58,485 bases of DNA from Alphaproteobacteria bacterium UBA2966 (GCA_002348365.1 DEBC01000172.1:21122-79606); one strand, 5' to 3'. Shown: positions 33,874 through 43,769, counted from the stretch's first letter. Numbers and translations: made by a program. The notes: generated from the letters alone by a model not told the origin.

Positions 33874-35027
33874 TCTTTCCCCATCCGATTGCCGCCAGCG
33901 GTCACGCCACGCTTTTCGCGCAGTCGCACAATCCAGTAGCCGTCCTCTTCAGCCAAATCCAGGTTGCGCTGCGCCAGTGTCACGGCGAGTTGGTCTGATG
34001 AGCCGAAATAATAAAGCGCAACCTGCACAGCCTCGCGATTGATTTCCAGAATCTCCACTCTGCCGATCTCAGCAGCCTGCGACAATCTCCACCGTACTTC
34101 TACCCAATCACCCAATCCGGAGAGTGGCACCCCGGCACTGAGCAAACCCTCATCCTCAAAACGCAGCAGGGTTATTCGCTTCCAGTTTTCCTCGATCTTT
34201 GTGGCAATCTCATCGGAAGCGCGTTCCAGCAACACGTCAACCATGGTTCTTGAAACGCCGGTAAAGCTCTCGACAACGACTGAGCTGTTCTTCGGACCGT
34301 GTCGGTGCATGGTCACGGCAAGACGGGGAATGCCCGCAGCAAGATCCTGGCGTAGAATCGCGTGCACCACCAAGATATCTTCGACCTCGTATCGCCTGGC
34401 CAAAACAGCGAGCGACTTTTCGTCGCCGGCAAGAGCCTGATCGGCGCCAATCGTGGCAACGTCCGTCAAGTCGCCCACAGGGATGATGAAGGGAACGACC
34501 GTCGCGTGCTCCGCGAGAGCCTGCCATGCGGCCCACCATGGGTTCGGATCATCCCACAGATTGCGCGCTCCCGCCGCCTCGTAGACCGGAAGTATCAGCA
34601 ATGGCCTGCTTGGCGTCTCACTGAACAGGACACCACTCCCGCGCAGCAAGGCCCTGACTTCATTCTTCTTGAAGCTCACAACAAGATTCGCGAGATATCG
34701 GCGGGAGGACGTTTTTTCATCCCTGACTTCGATTCCCTGGACGAGCGACGCGACCGCTGCGTCACTAAGATGCGGGATCTGCGGATAATATTCGCGCAGG
34801 GTGAGCCGCTTTATCAAACGGTCCAGCGCCTCCCGTTGCCCGGAAGCAAGCGCCAGTCCGCGCGCCTCAGTTGCGGTCTCTGCAGTGGAATCGACGGCAA
34901 TACCAGCAACGGTGAAAGAGTCCCGAGTTTGGGCACTGGGAGTCGTTATCTCGGCCAAATTGGCCACGAGCGGGAACACACAGACAAGAGCGATTCGTGT
35001 TGCCCTTTTGCCCACGGCGAGGATCAT
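33870..35027 (-). CDS. DUF2066 exported protein
   Basis: Unknown function. The signal peptide is about residues 1-33 (RIALVCVFPLVANLAEITTPSAQ). The DUF2066 region (about 36-330) includes RGLALASGQREALDRLIKRLT, LLILPVYEAAGARNLWDDPNPWWAAW and a C-terminal GLGDWVEVRWRLSQAAEI stretch. ATG 35027 is chosen because it gives a signal peptide. A longer reading to 35390 would run across purM on the other strand and is rejected. Head of the four-gene minus-strand unit ending in hda. The divergent purM start is 22 bases away. Confidence 0.82.
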   Translation of the reverse strand: MILAVGKRATRIALVCVFPLVANLAEITTPSAQTRDSFTVAGIAVDSTAETATEARGLALASGQREALDRLIKRLTLREYYPQIPHLSDAAVASLVQGIEVRDEKTSSRRYLANLVVSFKKNEVRALLRGSGVLFSETPSRPLLILPVYEAAGARNLWDDPNPWWAAWQALAEHATVVPFIIPVGDLTDVATIGADQALAGDEKSLAVLARRYEVEDILVVHAILRQDLAAGIPRLAVTMHRHGPKNSSVVVESFTGVSRTMVDVLLERASDEIATKIEENWKRITLLRFEDEGLLSAGVPLSGLGDWVEVRWRLSQAAEIGRVEILEINREAVQVALYYFGSSDQLAVTLAQRNLDLAEEDGYWIVRLREKRGVTAGGNRMGKE

Positions 35028-35049
35028 TACAAACGGGCCTAGATACAGT

Positions 35050-36174
35050 ATGTTCGGTGGACGTCGCAGCAGCATACTTGGGAACGGAATCGCCATCAAC
35101 AAGGACCACCAACGAGCCAGTTCCGAGAACACATACAGCGCGGCCGGCGTAGACATTGCCGCCGGCAACGAATTCGTCCAGCGAATATCACCCATTGCCG
35201 CGTCGACCCGAAGAGCCGGAACCGATGTAGAGATCGGCGGCTTTGGAGCCTTCTTCGACTTGAAGAGTGCCGGCTTCAAGGATCCGATACTGGTTGCCGC
35301 AACTGACGGCGTCGGAACAAAACTCCTCGTCGCGCAAGAGGCGGGCCGACACGACACCGTGGGAATTGATCTCGTTGCCATGTGCGTCAACGATATTGTT
35401 GTCCAAGGCGCCGAGCCATTGTTTTTCCTCGACTACCTAGCGACAGGAAAACTCGAACCTTCAGCCGGTGAAGAAATTGTCGCGGGCATCGCGAAAGCCT
35501 GCATCGAATCAGGTTGCGCCCTGGTGGGAGGCGAAACTGCGGAAATGCCCGGAATGTATGCGACTGACGAGTACGATCTCGCAGGATTTGCCGTGGGCGC
35601 AGTCGAACGGGGACAGCAGATTACCGGCGATCGAATTGCGATTGGCGACAGCGTTCTTGGCCTTGCCTCTAACGGACTGCACTCTAATGGATTTTCTCTG
35701 GTGAGACGGATCGTAAAGAGTCTCTCCCTGAGTTATTCCGACCCGGCGCCCTTTGATCGCGACCGCCGTTTGGGAGACGTACTTCTCGATCCAACGACTC
35801 TCTACGTCAGTTCGTGTCTCACCGCCATGAAATCGGATCTCGTACACGGTCTGGCGCATATTACAGGGGGAGGTTTGGCGGAGAATTTGGGCCGTATCCT
35901 TCCGGATGAACTTGCAGCTGTATTGGACGCGAACGCCTGGGACATACCCGACGTGTTCAGTTGGCTGGTGACTGCGGGAAACGTTCCGCATGAGGATGCG
36001 CTTCGAACGTTCAACATGGGTCTCGGTATGGCTGTGGTGGTGCCAGGGGATCGAGTGAACGACGCGGTTCTTTGTTTCGAAAACGAGGGTCACAGTGTCT
36101 TTCGTATCGGACGAATTATTGCCCGCCCCGATACCGGCGAGTCAGTACGAATCAAGGGAGAAGTAAGACTGTGA
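35050..36174 (+). CDS. purM: Phosphoribosylformylglycinamidine cyclo-ligase (AIR synthetase)
   Basis: Fifth step of purine synthesis: ATP-dependent closure of FGAM to AIR. It shows YSAAGVDIAAGNEFV, ATDGVGTKLLVAQEAGRHDTVGIDLVAMCVNDI, GGETAEMPGMY, ASNGLHSNGFSLVR and HITGGGLAENL. The start is uncertain. ATG 35050 gives 374 residues with a 28-residue extension before the usual N-terminus. The TTG at 35080 is an alternative, and no strong Shine-Dalgarno is seen for either. Overlaps purN by four bases (GTGA). Confidence 0.92.
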   Translation: MFGGRRSSILGNGIAINKDHQRASSENTYSAAGVDIAAGNEFVQRISPIAASTRRAGTDVEIGGFGAFFDLKSAGFKDPILVAATDGVGTKLLVAQEAGRHDTVGIDLVAMCVNDIVVQGAEPLFFLDYLATGKLEPSAGEEIVAGIAKACIESGCALVGGETAEMPGMYATDEYDLAGFAVGAVERGQQITGDRIAIGDSVLGLASNGLHSNGFSLVRRIVKSLSLSYSDPAPFDRDRRLGDVLLDPTTLYVSSCLTAMKSDLVHGLAHITGGGLAENLGRILPDELAAVLDANAWDIPDVFSWLVTAGNVPHEDALRTFNMGLGMAVVVPGDRVNDAVLCFENEGHSVFRIGRIIARPDTGESVRIKGEVRL

Positions 36175-36824
36175 AGCTCCGCGTCGGTGTTCTCATATCC
36201 GGACGGGGGAGCAATCTTCAAGCGCTCATCGAAGCTTGCGCCAAACCTGATTATCCAGCGGAAATTGCACTTGTCATCTCCAACGAACCTGAGGCAATGG
36301 GCCTGGTTCGCGCCCAAGGTGCAGACCTGACCACAGAGACCATTGAACACCATCTGTTTGAGGATAGAAGGACGTTCGAGGATGCGTTGACAATCTCGCT
36401 TGAGAAGGCAGGCGTGGACTTGGTCTGCCTGGCAGGTTTTATGAGGTTGCTAACCGCGAGCTTCGTAAGTCATTGGGAGAATCGACTCATAAACATCCAT
36501 CCATCGCTGCTTCCGGCCTTCAAGGGTCTAGATGTGCACGAAAGAGTCATTGCTTCAGGCGTGCGTTTCAGCGGGTGTACGGTTCATTTCGTGCGGGCAG
36601 ACATGGATGCCGGTCCGATCATAGTTCAGTCAGCGGTCCCAGTTCACCCCGCAGACGAACCAAAGGATCTTGCTGCCAGGGTGTTGACGAGCGAGCATGA
36701 GTGCTTGCCACTGGCGATCCGGATGATCGCCGAAGGGCGTGTTCGCGTCGAAAACGACGTCGTGAGGGTTGTTGGCACGACGAGTCCGGTCAATGGACTC
36801 ATCAATCCATCTGGTTTCAGTTAG
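36171..36824 (+). CDS. purN: Phosphoribosylglycinamide formyltransferase
   Basis: Transfers a formyl group from 10-formyl-THF to GAR in purine synthesis. It shows VGVLISGRGSNLQALIEA, the active-site Asn/His block INIHPSLLPAFKGLDVHE, and the Asp in HFVRADMDAGPII. GTG 36171 overlaps the purM stop and has AAGGGAG upstream, so translation is coupled. Length 217 residues. The last four bases overlap the convergent ndk. Confidence 0.95.
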   Translation: MKLRVGVLISGRGSNLQALIEACAKPDYPAEIALVISNEPEAMGLVRAQGADLTTETIEHHLFEDRRTFEDALTISLEKAGVDLVCLAGFMRLLTASFVSHWENRLINIHPSLLPAFKGLDVHERVIASGVRFSGCTVHFVRADMDAGPIIVQSAVPVHPADEPKDLAARVLTSEHECLPLAIRMIAEGRVRVENDVVRVVGTTSPVNGLINPSGFS

Positions 36825-37243
36825 CCAACAATTTCGTCCTGATCGAAGAAATAAGAGATCTCTTGGGCTGCGGTATCCAGCGCGTCCGAACCATGGACAC
36901 TATTCGCTTCAATTGATTCTGCGAATTCTGCGCGGATCGTACCAGCCGCCGCCTCTTCGGGGTGGGTTGCGCCCATGATGTCCCGGTTTCGTTGAACCGC
37001 ATTCTCTCCTTCAAGGACCTGCACCACTACCGGCCCCGAAGTCATGAACTTGCACAGGGAGTCAAAGAATGGACGTTCCTTGTGTACATCATAGAAGCCC
37101 TCGGCCTGCTCTCGGCTTAGGCGAATTCTCTTCTGCGCCACAATTCGGAGGCCAGCCTCCTCGAATTTCGAGATAATTCGGCCCGTCAAATTCCGCTGTG
37201 TTGCATCTGGCTTAATGATGGATAGAGTGCGCTCCAGCACCAT
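36821..37243 (-). CDS. ndk: Nucleoside diphosphate kinase
   Basis: Balances NTP and dNTP pools by phosphotransfer through His 117 (NSVHGSDA). The family start is MVLERTLSIIKPDATQR, and the body has FYDVHKERPFF and GATHPEEAAAGTIRAEF. The length of 140 residues is standard. ATG 37243 has GAGAGG upstream; reading from 37342 has no support. Confidence 0.96.
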   Translation of the reverse strand: MVLERTLSIIKPDATQRNLTGRIISKFEEAGLRIVAQKRIRLSREQAEGFYDVHKERPFFDSLCKFMTSGPVVVQVLEGENAVQRNRDIMGATHPEEAAAGTIRAEFAESIEANSVHGSDALDTAAQEISYFFDQDEIVG

Positions 37244-37277
37244 GTTAATCGTCCTCTCTGTGCCGTGATTGGCGCGG

Positions 37278-37306
37278 GTTATAACCAGACCTCGGCAGTC
37301 CCGCAA
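37278..37306 (-). promoter_or_regulatory. Candidate sigma-70 promoter of ndk
   Basis: On the minus strand TTGCGG and TATAAC are separated by 17 bases, with about 28 bases from the predicted start of transcription to the ATG. The -10 lies within the perfect palindrome GGTTATAACC (37277-37286). Confidence 0.5.
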
Positions 37307-37350
37307 CCTGGGTCCTTGAATTTCCGGAAGAACGGTCGCCACGTTCAGCC

Positions 37351-39252
37351 ATGCTACAGATTGACAATGTGACGTATCGGATTGGTGATCGAGTTCTGCT
37401 CGAGAATGCCAACGTCACTGTACCTGATGGCCATCGTATCGGGCTGGTCGGCCGAAACGGTACGGGAAAGACGACACTCCTGAAACTGATCCAAGGTCAG
37501 ATCGAGGCCGATGAAGGCTCAGTTTCGATTCTGGAAAAGACTACACTGGCCGCAGTCTCCCAGCAGGCGCCAACCGGCACGCGTTCACCACTCGATGTCG
37601 TCCTCGCTGCGCACCAAGAACGCGACCGCCTGCTTCTGGAATCTGAAACAGCAGAAGATCCGCAGCGTATTGCTGAAATTCATACCCGCTTAGCCGATAT
37701 CGATGCCCACACCGCACCAGCACGGGCGGCATCGATACTGTCCGGTCTGGGGTTCGATCAAAGCGCACAAAACGCGCCGCTCGACAGTTTTTCGGGAGGC
37801 TGGCAAATGCGTGTAGCACTCGCAGCAGCCCTTTTCCCCAATCCCGACTTGCTACTTCTGGACGAGCCCACGAACCATCTGGATTACGAGGCTACCCTGT
37901 GGTTTGAACGATATCTTGCTTCGTACGCAAACACAGTAATTGTGGTAAGCCACGACAGAAGCCTGCTCAACAAATCCGTCAACCATATCCTTCATCTCCG
38001 AGACCGCCAGCTGAAGCTTTACCGCGGGACCTACGACACGTTCGAGAGAACGCATCGGGAGCATCTCGATCAACAATCGAAACTCAGGCAGAAACAGAAC
38101 GACCAAAGACACCGAATCGAGCGCTTCGTAGAACGGTTTCGATACAAAGCTACGAAGGCGAAGCAGGCGCAAAGCCGTCTGAAGGCACTGGAACGCATGG
38201 AGCCTATCGCTTCGGTCGTAGAGGAGCGGACCACCCCAATCTCATTTCCTAACCCGGAATCCGCCTCTCCTCCCCTCTTGGTGTATGAGAATGCTGCCGT
38301 GGGATATGAGCCAGACTCACCGGTGCTCTCCGAGATCAATCTACGCATCGATCCGGGTGATCGCATTGCGCTCCTGGGCGCTAACGGGAACGGAAAATCG
38401 ACGTTCGCAAGGCTCGTCAGTGACAGGCTTAGCCTCCAGAGTGGGAAGCGAACCCGGCATCGAAAATTCACCGTCGGCTATTTTGCGCAGCATCAGTTGG
38501 AAGAACTATCTGCTGGTGAGACAGCCGTAGAGGCGATGGGCAGACAATTCCCCAAGACCATTGAACAAGACATAAGAACTCGATTGGGCACCTTCGGGTT
38601 TAGCAAGCCATTGGCCGAAACGCCAATCCGCGACTTGTCGGGGGGTGAGAAGGCGCGTTTGCTCCTGGCGTTTGCCGGCATTTCCGCTCCGCAACTCCTT
38701 GTACTGGATGAGCCAACAAATCACCTAGATGTCGACGCTCGCGAATCTCTCGTGCACGCCATCAACGAATTTGAAGGCGCGGTAATTCTCATCACACATG
38801 ATCGCCACATTGTGGAGTTGTGCGCCGACCACCTCTGGATCGTTGAGAACGGGACCGTGACGCCGTTCGAAGGATCACTGGACGATTACGAACGACTGAC
38901 ACTCCACTCATTGGACCAAAACGACGTCACGACCGACCCGAGCACGACCACTCCAGCCAAGAGTAAGAACAATCAAAAGAAGGCGCGGAGACAACGCGCG
39001 GAAAAGCGTATGGAATTGGCGCCTTATCGCCGTGCCATCGCTGAGTCTGAAACTTTGATTGACCGTCTTACAGAGGAGAAGCAGAAGATTGAGAGACTTC
39101 TCTCAGAATCGGGCACGCACGAGGCTGTCGGCCAGTCCCCCAGTGATATGCTTATCAGGCTTGCCGAGATCGACCAGCAACTACTCTTGGAAGAAAAGAA
39201 ATGGGTGGATGCGACCGAATTCATCGAAGCGGCGGGACGGAATGACCTATAG
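37351..39252 (+). CDS. ABC-F family ATPase (Uup/YheS-like)
   Basis: Soluble twin-ATPase of the ABC-F family, acting on the ribosome rather than in transport. First cassette: Walker A GRNGTGKTT, signature SGGWQMRVALA, Walker B LLLLDEPTNHLD. The charged linker helix (about 235-285) is typical of ABC-F. Second cassette: GANGNGKST, LSGGEKARLLL, LLVLDEPTNHLD. The C-terminal part (about 530-633) is a Lys/Glu-rich coiled coil like the Uup DNA-binding tail. 633 residues. It starts 107 bases from the divergent ndk. Confidence 0.93.
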   Translation: MLQIDNVTYRIGDRVLLENANVTVPDGHRIGLVGRNGTGKTTLLKLIQGQIEADEGSVSILEKTTLAAVSQQAPTGTRSPLDVVLAAHQERDRLLLESETAEDPQRIAEIHTRLADIDAHTAPARAASILSGLGFDQSAQNAPLDSFSGGWQMRVALAAALFPNPDLLLLDEPTNHLDYEATLWFERYLASYANTVIVVSHDRSLLNKSVNHILHLRDRQLKLYRGTYDTFERTHREHLDQQSKLRQKQNDQRHRIERFVERFRYKATKAKQAQSRLKALERMEPIASVVEERTTPISFPNPESASPPLLVYENAAVGYEPDSPVLSEINLRIDPGDRIALLGANGNGKSTFARLVSDRLSLQSGKRTRHRKFTVGYFAQHQLEELSAGETAVEAMGRQFPKTIEQDIRTRLGTFGFSKPLAETPIRDLSGGEKARLLLAFAGISAPQLLVLDEPTNHLDVDARESLVHAINEFEGAVILITHDRHIVELCADHLWIVENGTVTPFEGSLDDYERLTLHSLDQNDVTTDPSTTTPAKSKNNQKKARRQRAEKRMELAPYRRAIAESETLIDRLTEEKQKIERLLSESGTHEAVGQSPSDMLIRLAEIDQQLLLEEKKWVDATEFIEAAGRNDL

Positions 39253-39256
39253 AGAG

Positions 39257-39706
39257 TCAGCCTTTTTGTTCCCAACCGCCCGGGGATGTCTGCTGCCAAT
39301 ACGCTAACTCGCAACCCTGGTCTTTTAGCTGCCGCCACCGAGCACGCGCAGCTTCAACAGCCTCGGCATCATGTCCGTCGAACAGATCCAGGACTCTCGC
39401 AAAGCTGCCCAAACGTTCGGACTCGACACCGTCCACCAGAACCAATACGTCGGACCCGTTTGGGTTCTCGTCGTGGGTCGTGAGAAATACAGGCTGCCTC
39501 TCGGCGTTGCCATCCACTTCGGATCCGTGCGGCAGGAAAGATTGTTGTTCATAAGTCCAGAGCGCCAAATTGAGAGCCTCCACTCTCTCGTCTGAACCAG
39601 CCATGACAACAGCCCGATGGCCATGCTCCAACACCTTTTCCAGAAGTTTCGGCAGAGCCCGATCGAGTGAAGTTCTCTCGAGATGGTAAAAGCTGATCGC
39701 CGGCAT
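39257..39706 (-). CDS. holC: DNA polymerase III chi subunit
   Basis: Links the clamp loader to SSB in the replication holoenzyme. It begins MPAISFYHLERTSLDRALPKLLEKVL. The conserved core is RAVVMAGSDERVEALNLALWTYEQQSFLPHG. The tail contains RWRQLKDQGCELAYWQQ. 149 residues from ATG 39706; GTG 39709 is the codon before. Lies just downstream of pepA, the usual alphaproteobacterial pair. Confidence 0.9.
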   Translation of the reverse strand: MPAISFYHLERTSLDRALPKLLEKVLEHGHRAVVMAGSDERVEALNLALWTYEQQSFLPHGSEVDGNAERQPVFLTTHDENPNGSDVLVLVDGVESERLGSFARVLDLFDGHDAEAVEAARARWRQLKDQGCELAYWQQTSPGGWEQKG

Positions 39707-39740
39707 CACACCTGAAGGAACGCAGCGTTTCCGATGCGTT

Positions 39741-41243
39741 TCATTTTACCTCATAGTTGTCGGCGATCAGACGATCCAACAGGCGCACTCCGAAACCTGT
39801 GCCGCCTTTTGGAACTGTGGGCCTAGCCTTGTTGGACCACGCCATTCCCGCAATATCCAGATGGGCCCACGGCACATTGTTTGCGAATCGCTTGAGGAAC
39901 TGGGCTGCGGTGATACTCCCAGCCGCCCTCCCGGCACCTACATTCTTCATATCAGCAATGTCCGAGTTGATGTCCTTGTCATACTGATCGCCGATGGGCA
40001 GACGCCACACGGGCTCACCTTCAGCCTTGCCCGCTGCGCTCAACGCTTCGGCAAGTTCATCATTGTCGGAGAACAAACCCGCGTGCACGTGACCCAGGGA
40101 AACGATGATTGCACCTGTGAGCGTCGCAAGGTCGATCATGGCCTGAGGCTTGAATCGTTTCTGCGTGTACCAAAGGGCATCCGCGAGTACCAAACGGCCT
40201 TCAGCATCCGTATTGATCACTTCAATGGTTTGGCCCGACATTGACTTCACGACATCGCCCGGCCGCTGAGCAGTACCGGAAGGCATGTTCTCCACCAGTC
40301 CACATACACCGACAACGTTCGCTCGGGCCTTGCGCGCAGCCACGGCGCGCATGGCGCCGATTACCGCACCCGCGCCGGCCATGTCCCACTTCATGTCTTC
40401 CATGCCACCCGAAGGCTTGAGCGAGATTCCCCCGGTGTCGAACGTGACGCCTTTCCCGACGAACGCAACCGGTCGCTGCTTGGCGCGTTGAGGTGCTCCA
40501 TTCCACTGCATGACCAGCAGATAGGGTGCACGCTCGCTACCCTGATTGACGCCTAGAAGCGCACCCATACCCATTTGCCGCATACGGCGTTCGTTCAGCA
40601 CCTCCACTTTAACTCCGAGCTTGCTGAGCCCGCGCGCATCATCGACGATGGTTGCCGCATACTTCACGTTCGCGGGTTCACTTACCAGGTCGCGCGTCAT
40701 GTAAACGCCCGATGCAATGCGATCCAATGGTGCGTATGCCTTTTTGGCGCCAGCAGCGTCACGCGACATCACGGTCAACGACTTCAAACTTGGCTTCTTG
40801 TCCTCATCCAGCTTGGTGCGGTAGTGATCGAACCTGTAACTGCCGAGGTATGCGCCATAGGCAAAACGCGCAGCGGAATCCGCTGCTCCGATTTTCGAAG
40901 ACTTTATCGGGTCGATCGCGGCGGCGAGTTCGCTTTCTCCGCTGGAAATTAGACGACCAATAACAGCGCCGCCCGCCAGTTCCATGGTAAGTCCCGAGAC
41001 ATCTGCCGGCTTACCCAATCCCACCACAATCACGCGACTGCATTTCATGCCAGAAGGGGAAAGTATCTCCAGAATTTGGCCTTTCTTGCCGGAGAATCTC
41101 CCCGACGCTATCGCCCTTTGAATGCTTCCTCCCGTCGACTTGTCAATCGCTGAACCGGTGCGTGTTAGCTCTCCACCGGAAGTCGCACAGACCACCAACG
41201 CGCCGCGCCGTGACGTTGAAATATTTGCAAATGAGATGCGCAT
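39741..41243 (-). CDS. pepA: Leucyl aminopeptidase (M17)
   Basis: Di-zinc aminopeptidase, a cytoplasmic hexamer in the family. Metal and catalytic motifs are GKGVTFDTGGISLKPSGGM (Lys, Asp), KWDMAGAGAV and the M17 signature NTDAEGRLVLADAL (Asp, Glu, Arg). 500 residues from ATG 41243 (MRISFANISTSRRG), which fits the family N-domain; reading from 41309 is unsupported. E. coli PepA also binds DNA, but nothing here tests that. Divergent from lptF. Confidence 0.95.
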   Translation of the reverse strand: MRISFANISTSRRGALVVCATSGGELTRTGSAIDKSTGGSIQRAIASGRFSGKKGQILEILSPSGMKCSRVIVVGLGKPADVSGLTMELAGGAVIGRLISSGESELAAAIDPIKSSKIGAADSAARFAYGAYLGSYRFDHYRTKLDEDKKPSLKSLTVMSRDAAGAKKAYAPLDRIASGVYMTRDLVSEPANVKYAATIVDDARGLSKLGVKVEVLNERRMRQMGMGALLGVNQGSERAPYLLVMQWNGAPQRAKQRPVAFVGKGVTFDTGGISLKPSGGMEDMKWDMAGAGAVIGAMRAVAARKARANVVGVCGLVENMPSGTAQRPGDVVKSMSGQTIEVINTDAEGRLVLADALWYTQKRFKPQAMIDLATLTGAIIVSLGHVHAGLFSDNDELAEALSAAGKAEGEPVWRLPIGDQYDKDINSDIADMKNVGAGRAAGSITAAQFLKRFANNVPWAHLDIAGMAWSNKARPTVPKGGTGFGVRLLDRLIADNYEVK

Positions 41244-41544
41244 GAAATTTGTCTCGCAATTGTGGTGAGTTCGCCCGTGATCGCATGTCAGAGCGTGTCC
41301 GGCATCCACGATGGAATTCGATTGAGAAACCTAGTCGTCGCCCGGCGAGGCATATTAGCCGCCAAATCAGAGAAATGAACCCCTCTCAACAATTAGGGTA
41401 TTTGGTCGCCGCCATAATCAATTTCACCAAGGTGCCGATACCCCTGGACCAAGTACAAGGCTCTGTTGCAGGAATAAAAAATCGCTTTGCCAGCTCCAAC
41501 AATCGAAAAATGCGAAGTACGATTCCATCAGGTATTATGTGCTT
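41244..41544. other. 301-base divergent intergenic region pepA/lptF
   Basis: No gene. A TAATAT -10-like hexamer on the minus strand (41352-41357) could serve pepA, but its -35 is poor. A TATTAT at 41533-41538 lies too close to the lptF start to be its promoter. No terminator is expected or seen. Confidence 0.4.
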
Positions 41545-42672
41545 ATGAGTCGTCTGACACGCTATATCTTGCGCCAACTCGGACTGCCGGTTCTGTTCAT
41601 CTCGGTGGCACTGGTGGGCGTAATTTGGCTGACGCAGAGTCTGCGGTTTGTCGACCTCATTGTGAATCGAGGACTGTCCCCCAGTCATTTCCTCTATCTG
41701 ACCGTATTGCTCCTACCGGGAATTTTCGCTGTGATTCTGCCGGTTGCGCTGCTCTGCGGAGTGTTGTTCACCTACCATCGATTGAGCTTTGACAGCGAGA
41801 TCATTGTCATGAAGGCCGCGGGGCTGAGCCAGCGGGCACTCGCCGTGCCTGCAATCATCATGGCTTTGATCGTGACCATCGCAACTTACGGGCTGACGCT
41901 GTACCTCCAGCCCTTGGGATTCCGTACGTTCAAGGATCAGCAGTTCACCATTCGCCACAATTACGCGTCGGTTCTCATTCGCGAAGGCACGTTCAACAAT
42001 GTGATAAAGGGTGTCACGGTTTATGTGCGTGAGCGTCACGGCGGAGAATTATTGGGAATCCTGGTCCACGATAGCCGGGAGCCCGAGAAGGCGATCACGG
42101 TGATGGCGGAACGGGGCACACTGGTCCAGACCGCAGAGGGCCCTCGATTTGTTATGGAGAATGGAAATCGGCAAGAGAGGCATCGTGATAGTGACCAGCT
42201 TTCGCTTCTGTACTTTGATCGGTATGCCTTAGATCTGGCGCTAATCGCTGAGTCGCCCGAGTCTCGCTGGCGTGAGCCAGGGGAACGCTACATCAGCGAG
42301 TTGTTGTTTCCGGGGGATTCCGAGGCCGCGGATTACTATCGAGACAAACTTCGTGCTGAAGCCCACAAGAGATTTGTCTCTCCTCTGTATTGCATCGCCT
42401 TCGTACTCATTGCGTTGGCTGCGATTCTCTCTGGAGAGTTCGACCGAAGATACGAATGGCGGCGAATCCTCTACGCGGCGGCGGGCTCGGTTGCTGTCCA
42501 GGTCGTTGGCATCAGCTTGGTGCCCATTGTCGCCACGACGCCTGGCCTCTCGTTCTTGTTGTATTTGAACGTCATACTCGCGAGTTGCGCTGCCCTATGG
42601 ATACTTATGGCAGCACGCAGACGGAAAACCACCAACCGCTCGAGTTCAGCCATCGTTGAAGGTGTTCGATGA
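41545..42672 (+). CDS. lptF: LPS export ABC transporter permease LptF
   Basis: Inner-membrane half of the LptB2FG transporter that extracts lipopolysaccharide for export. Six membrane helices: three near the N-terminus (about 15-125) and three at the C-terminus (about 275-360), flanking a periplasmic jellyroll (about 125-265). The family pattern is LTRYILRQLGLPVLFI and YHRLSFDSEIIVMKAAGLSQ. ATG 41545 chosen; GTG 41539 adds two residues. 375 residues. Its stop overlaps lptG (ATGA). Confidence 0.94.
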   Translation: MSRLTRYILRQLGLPVLFISVALVGVIWLTQSLRFVDLIVNRGLSPSHFLYLTVLLLPGIFAVILPVALLCGVLFTYHRLSFDSEIIVMKAAGLSQRALAVPAIIMALIVTIATYGLTLYLQPLGFRTFKDQQFTIRHNYASVLIREGTFNNVIKGVTVYVRERHGGELLGILVHDSREPEKAITVMAERGTLVQTAEGPRFVMENGNRQERHRDSDQLSLLYFDRYALDLALIAESPESRWREPGERYISELLFPGDSEAADYYRDKLRAEAHKRFVSPLYCIAFVLIALAAILSGEFDRRYEWRRILYAAAGSVAVQVVGISLVPIVATTPGLSFLLYLNVILASCAALWILMAARRRKTTNRSSSAIVEGVR

Positions 42673-43763
42673 GACCGCCGCCGATCCTGTCGGCCTATCT
42701 GGGACGCCATTTCATCGGTGGAATTGCGATGATGATGGGAATTCTGCTCGGTCTGGTCTTTCTAATAGATCTAGCGGAGCTGTTCCGGCGTTCATGGGGT
42801 CGCGAGAACATATCGTTCTGGATCATCATCCAAATGGCGATCTACAAGATCCCCTTCATGGCCCAGAAAGTCTTGCCATTTGCGGCTCTTTTTGGCGGCA
42901 TGCTGGCATTTGTCCGACTCACTCGAACCAATCAGCTCGTCGTAGCGCGCGCGGCGGGATTGTCGGTGTGGCAGTTTCTATTCCCCGCCTTAGCAATCGC
43001 CCTGGTGGGCGGACTATTCGTCGTCACGCTTTTCAACCCGCTCGCATCGGCTACAACCTCATTGTACGAGTCACTCGAATCCAAGCATCTGCGAGGTAGA
43101 TCCAGTTTGCTTGCCGTTTCGAGATCAGGACTGTGGCTGCGGCAAGCCGATGAGTCCGGCAAATCCGTCATTCACGCTCAAGGGGTGTCCCAGCACGGCA
43201 CAGAGTTAAGCGATGTGATCGTGTTCCTCTACGATGGAACAGACAAGTTCACGGGGCGCATCGATGCGAATGCGGCAACTCTTGAGCCAGGCCACTGGCG
43301 CCTTGTCGATGCACTTATCACCGGGCCCGACCAACCTGTGAAGAGTGCGAATGAGTTTCAACTTCCCACAACTTTGACCCTGGCCCAGATCCAGGACAGC
43401 TTCGCCTCTCCGGAAACTTTGTCTTTCTGGTCATTGCCTCGATTCATCGACACTCTCGAACGAGCGGGTTTCTCTGCCCTTAGGCATCGATTGCACTGGC
43501 ACTCGATCCTGGCCGGTCCTCTGCTGCTTTGCGCGATGGTCCTCATAGCGGCCACTTTTTCTATCCGCCTGAATCGGCGTGGTGGTGCAGGCCTGCTTGC
43601 AGCCGGCGGCGTCTTTGCAGGCTTTCTCCTGTATTTCTTTTCGGACGTGGTATACGCGATGGGACTGTCAGGAGCGGTTCCTGTTGCATTGGCGGCGTGG
43701 GCACCGGCGGGGATCTGTGCCTTGCTTGGTCTCACGACACTCTTCCACCTGGAGGACGGCTAG
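42669..43763 (+). CDS. lptG: LPS export ABC transporter permease LptG
   Basis: Partner of LptF, with the same layout of three helices, a periplasmic jellyroll and three helices. Motifs are LSAYLGRHFIGGIAMM, LTRTNQLVVARAAGLSVWQFL and C-terminal FSDVVYAMGLSGAVPVALAAWAPA. 364 residues. Translationally coupled to lptF and six bases before lptD. The ATPase LptB and the bridge proteins are not in the window. Confidence 0.94.
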   Translation: MRPPPILSAYLGRHFIGGIAMMMGILLGLVFLIDLAELFRRSWGRENISFWIIIQMAIYKIPFMAQKVLPFAALFGGMLAFVRLTRTNQLVVARAAGLSVWQFLFPALAIALVGGLFVVTLFNPLASATTSLYESLESKHLRGRSSLLAVSRSGLWLRQADESGKSVIHAQGVSQHGTELSDVIVFLYDGTDKFTGRIDANAATLEPGHWRLVDALITGPDQPVKSANEFQLPTTLTLAQIQDSFASPETLSFWSLPRFIDTLERAGFSALRHRLHWHSILAGPLLLCAMVLIAATFSIRLNRRGGAGLLAAGGVFAGFLLYFFSDVVYAMGLSGAVPVALAAWAPAGICALLGLTTLFHLEDG

Positions 43764-43769
43764 GCGCGA

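Noticed and set aside
35028..35390. N-terminal extension of the DUF2066 gene
   Set aside because: It runs antisense through purM and would bury the signal peptide that begins at 35027.
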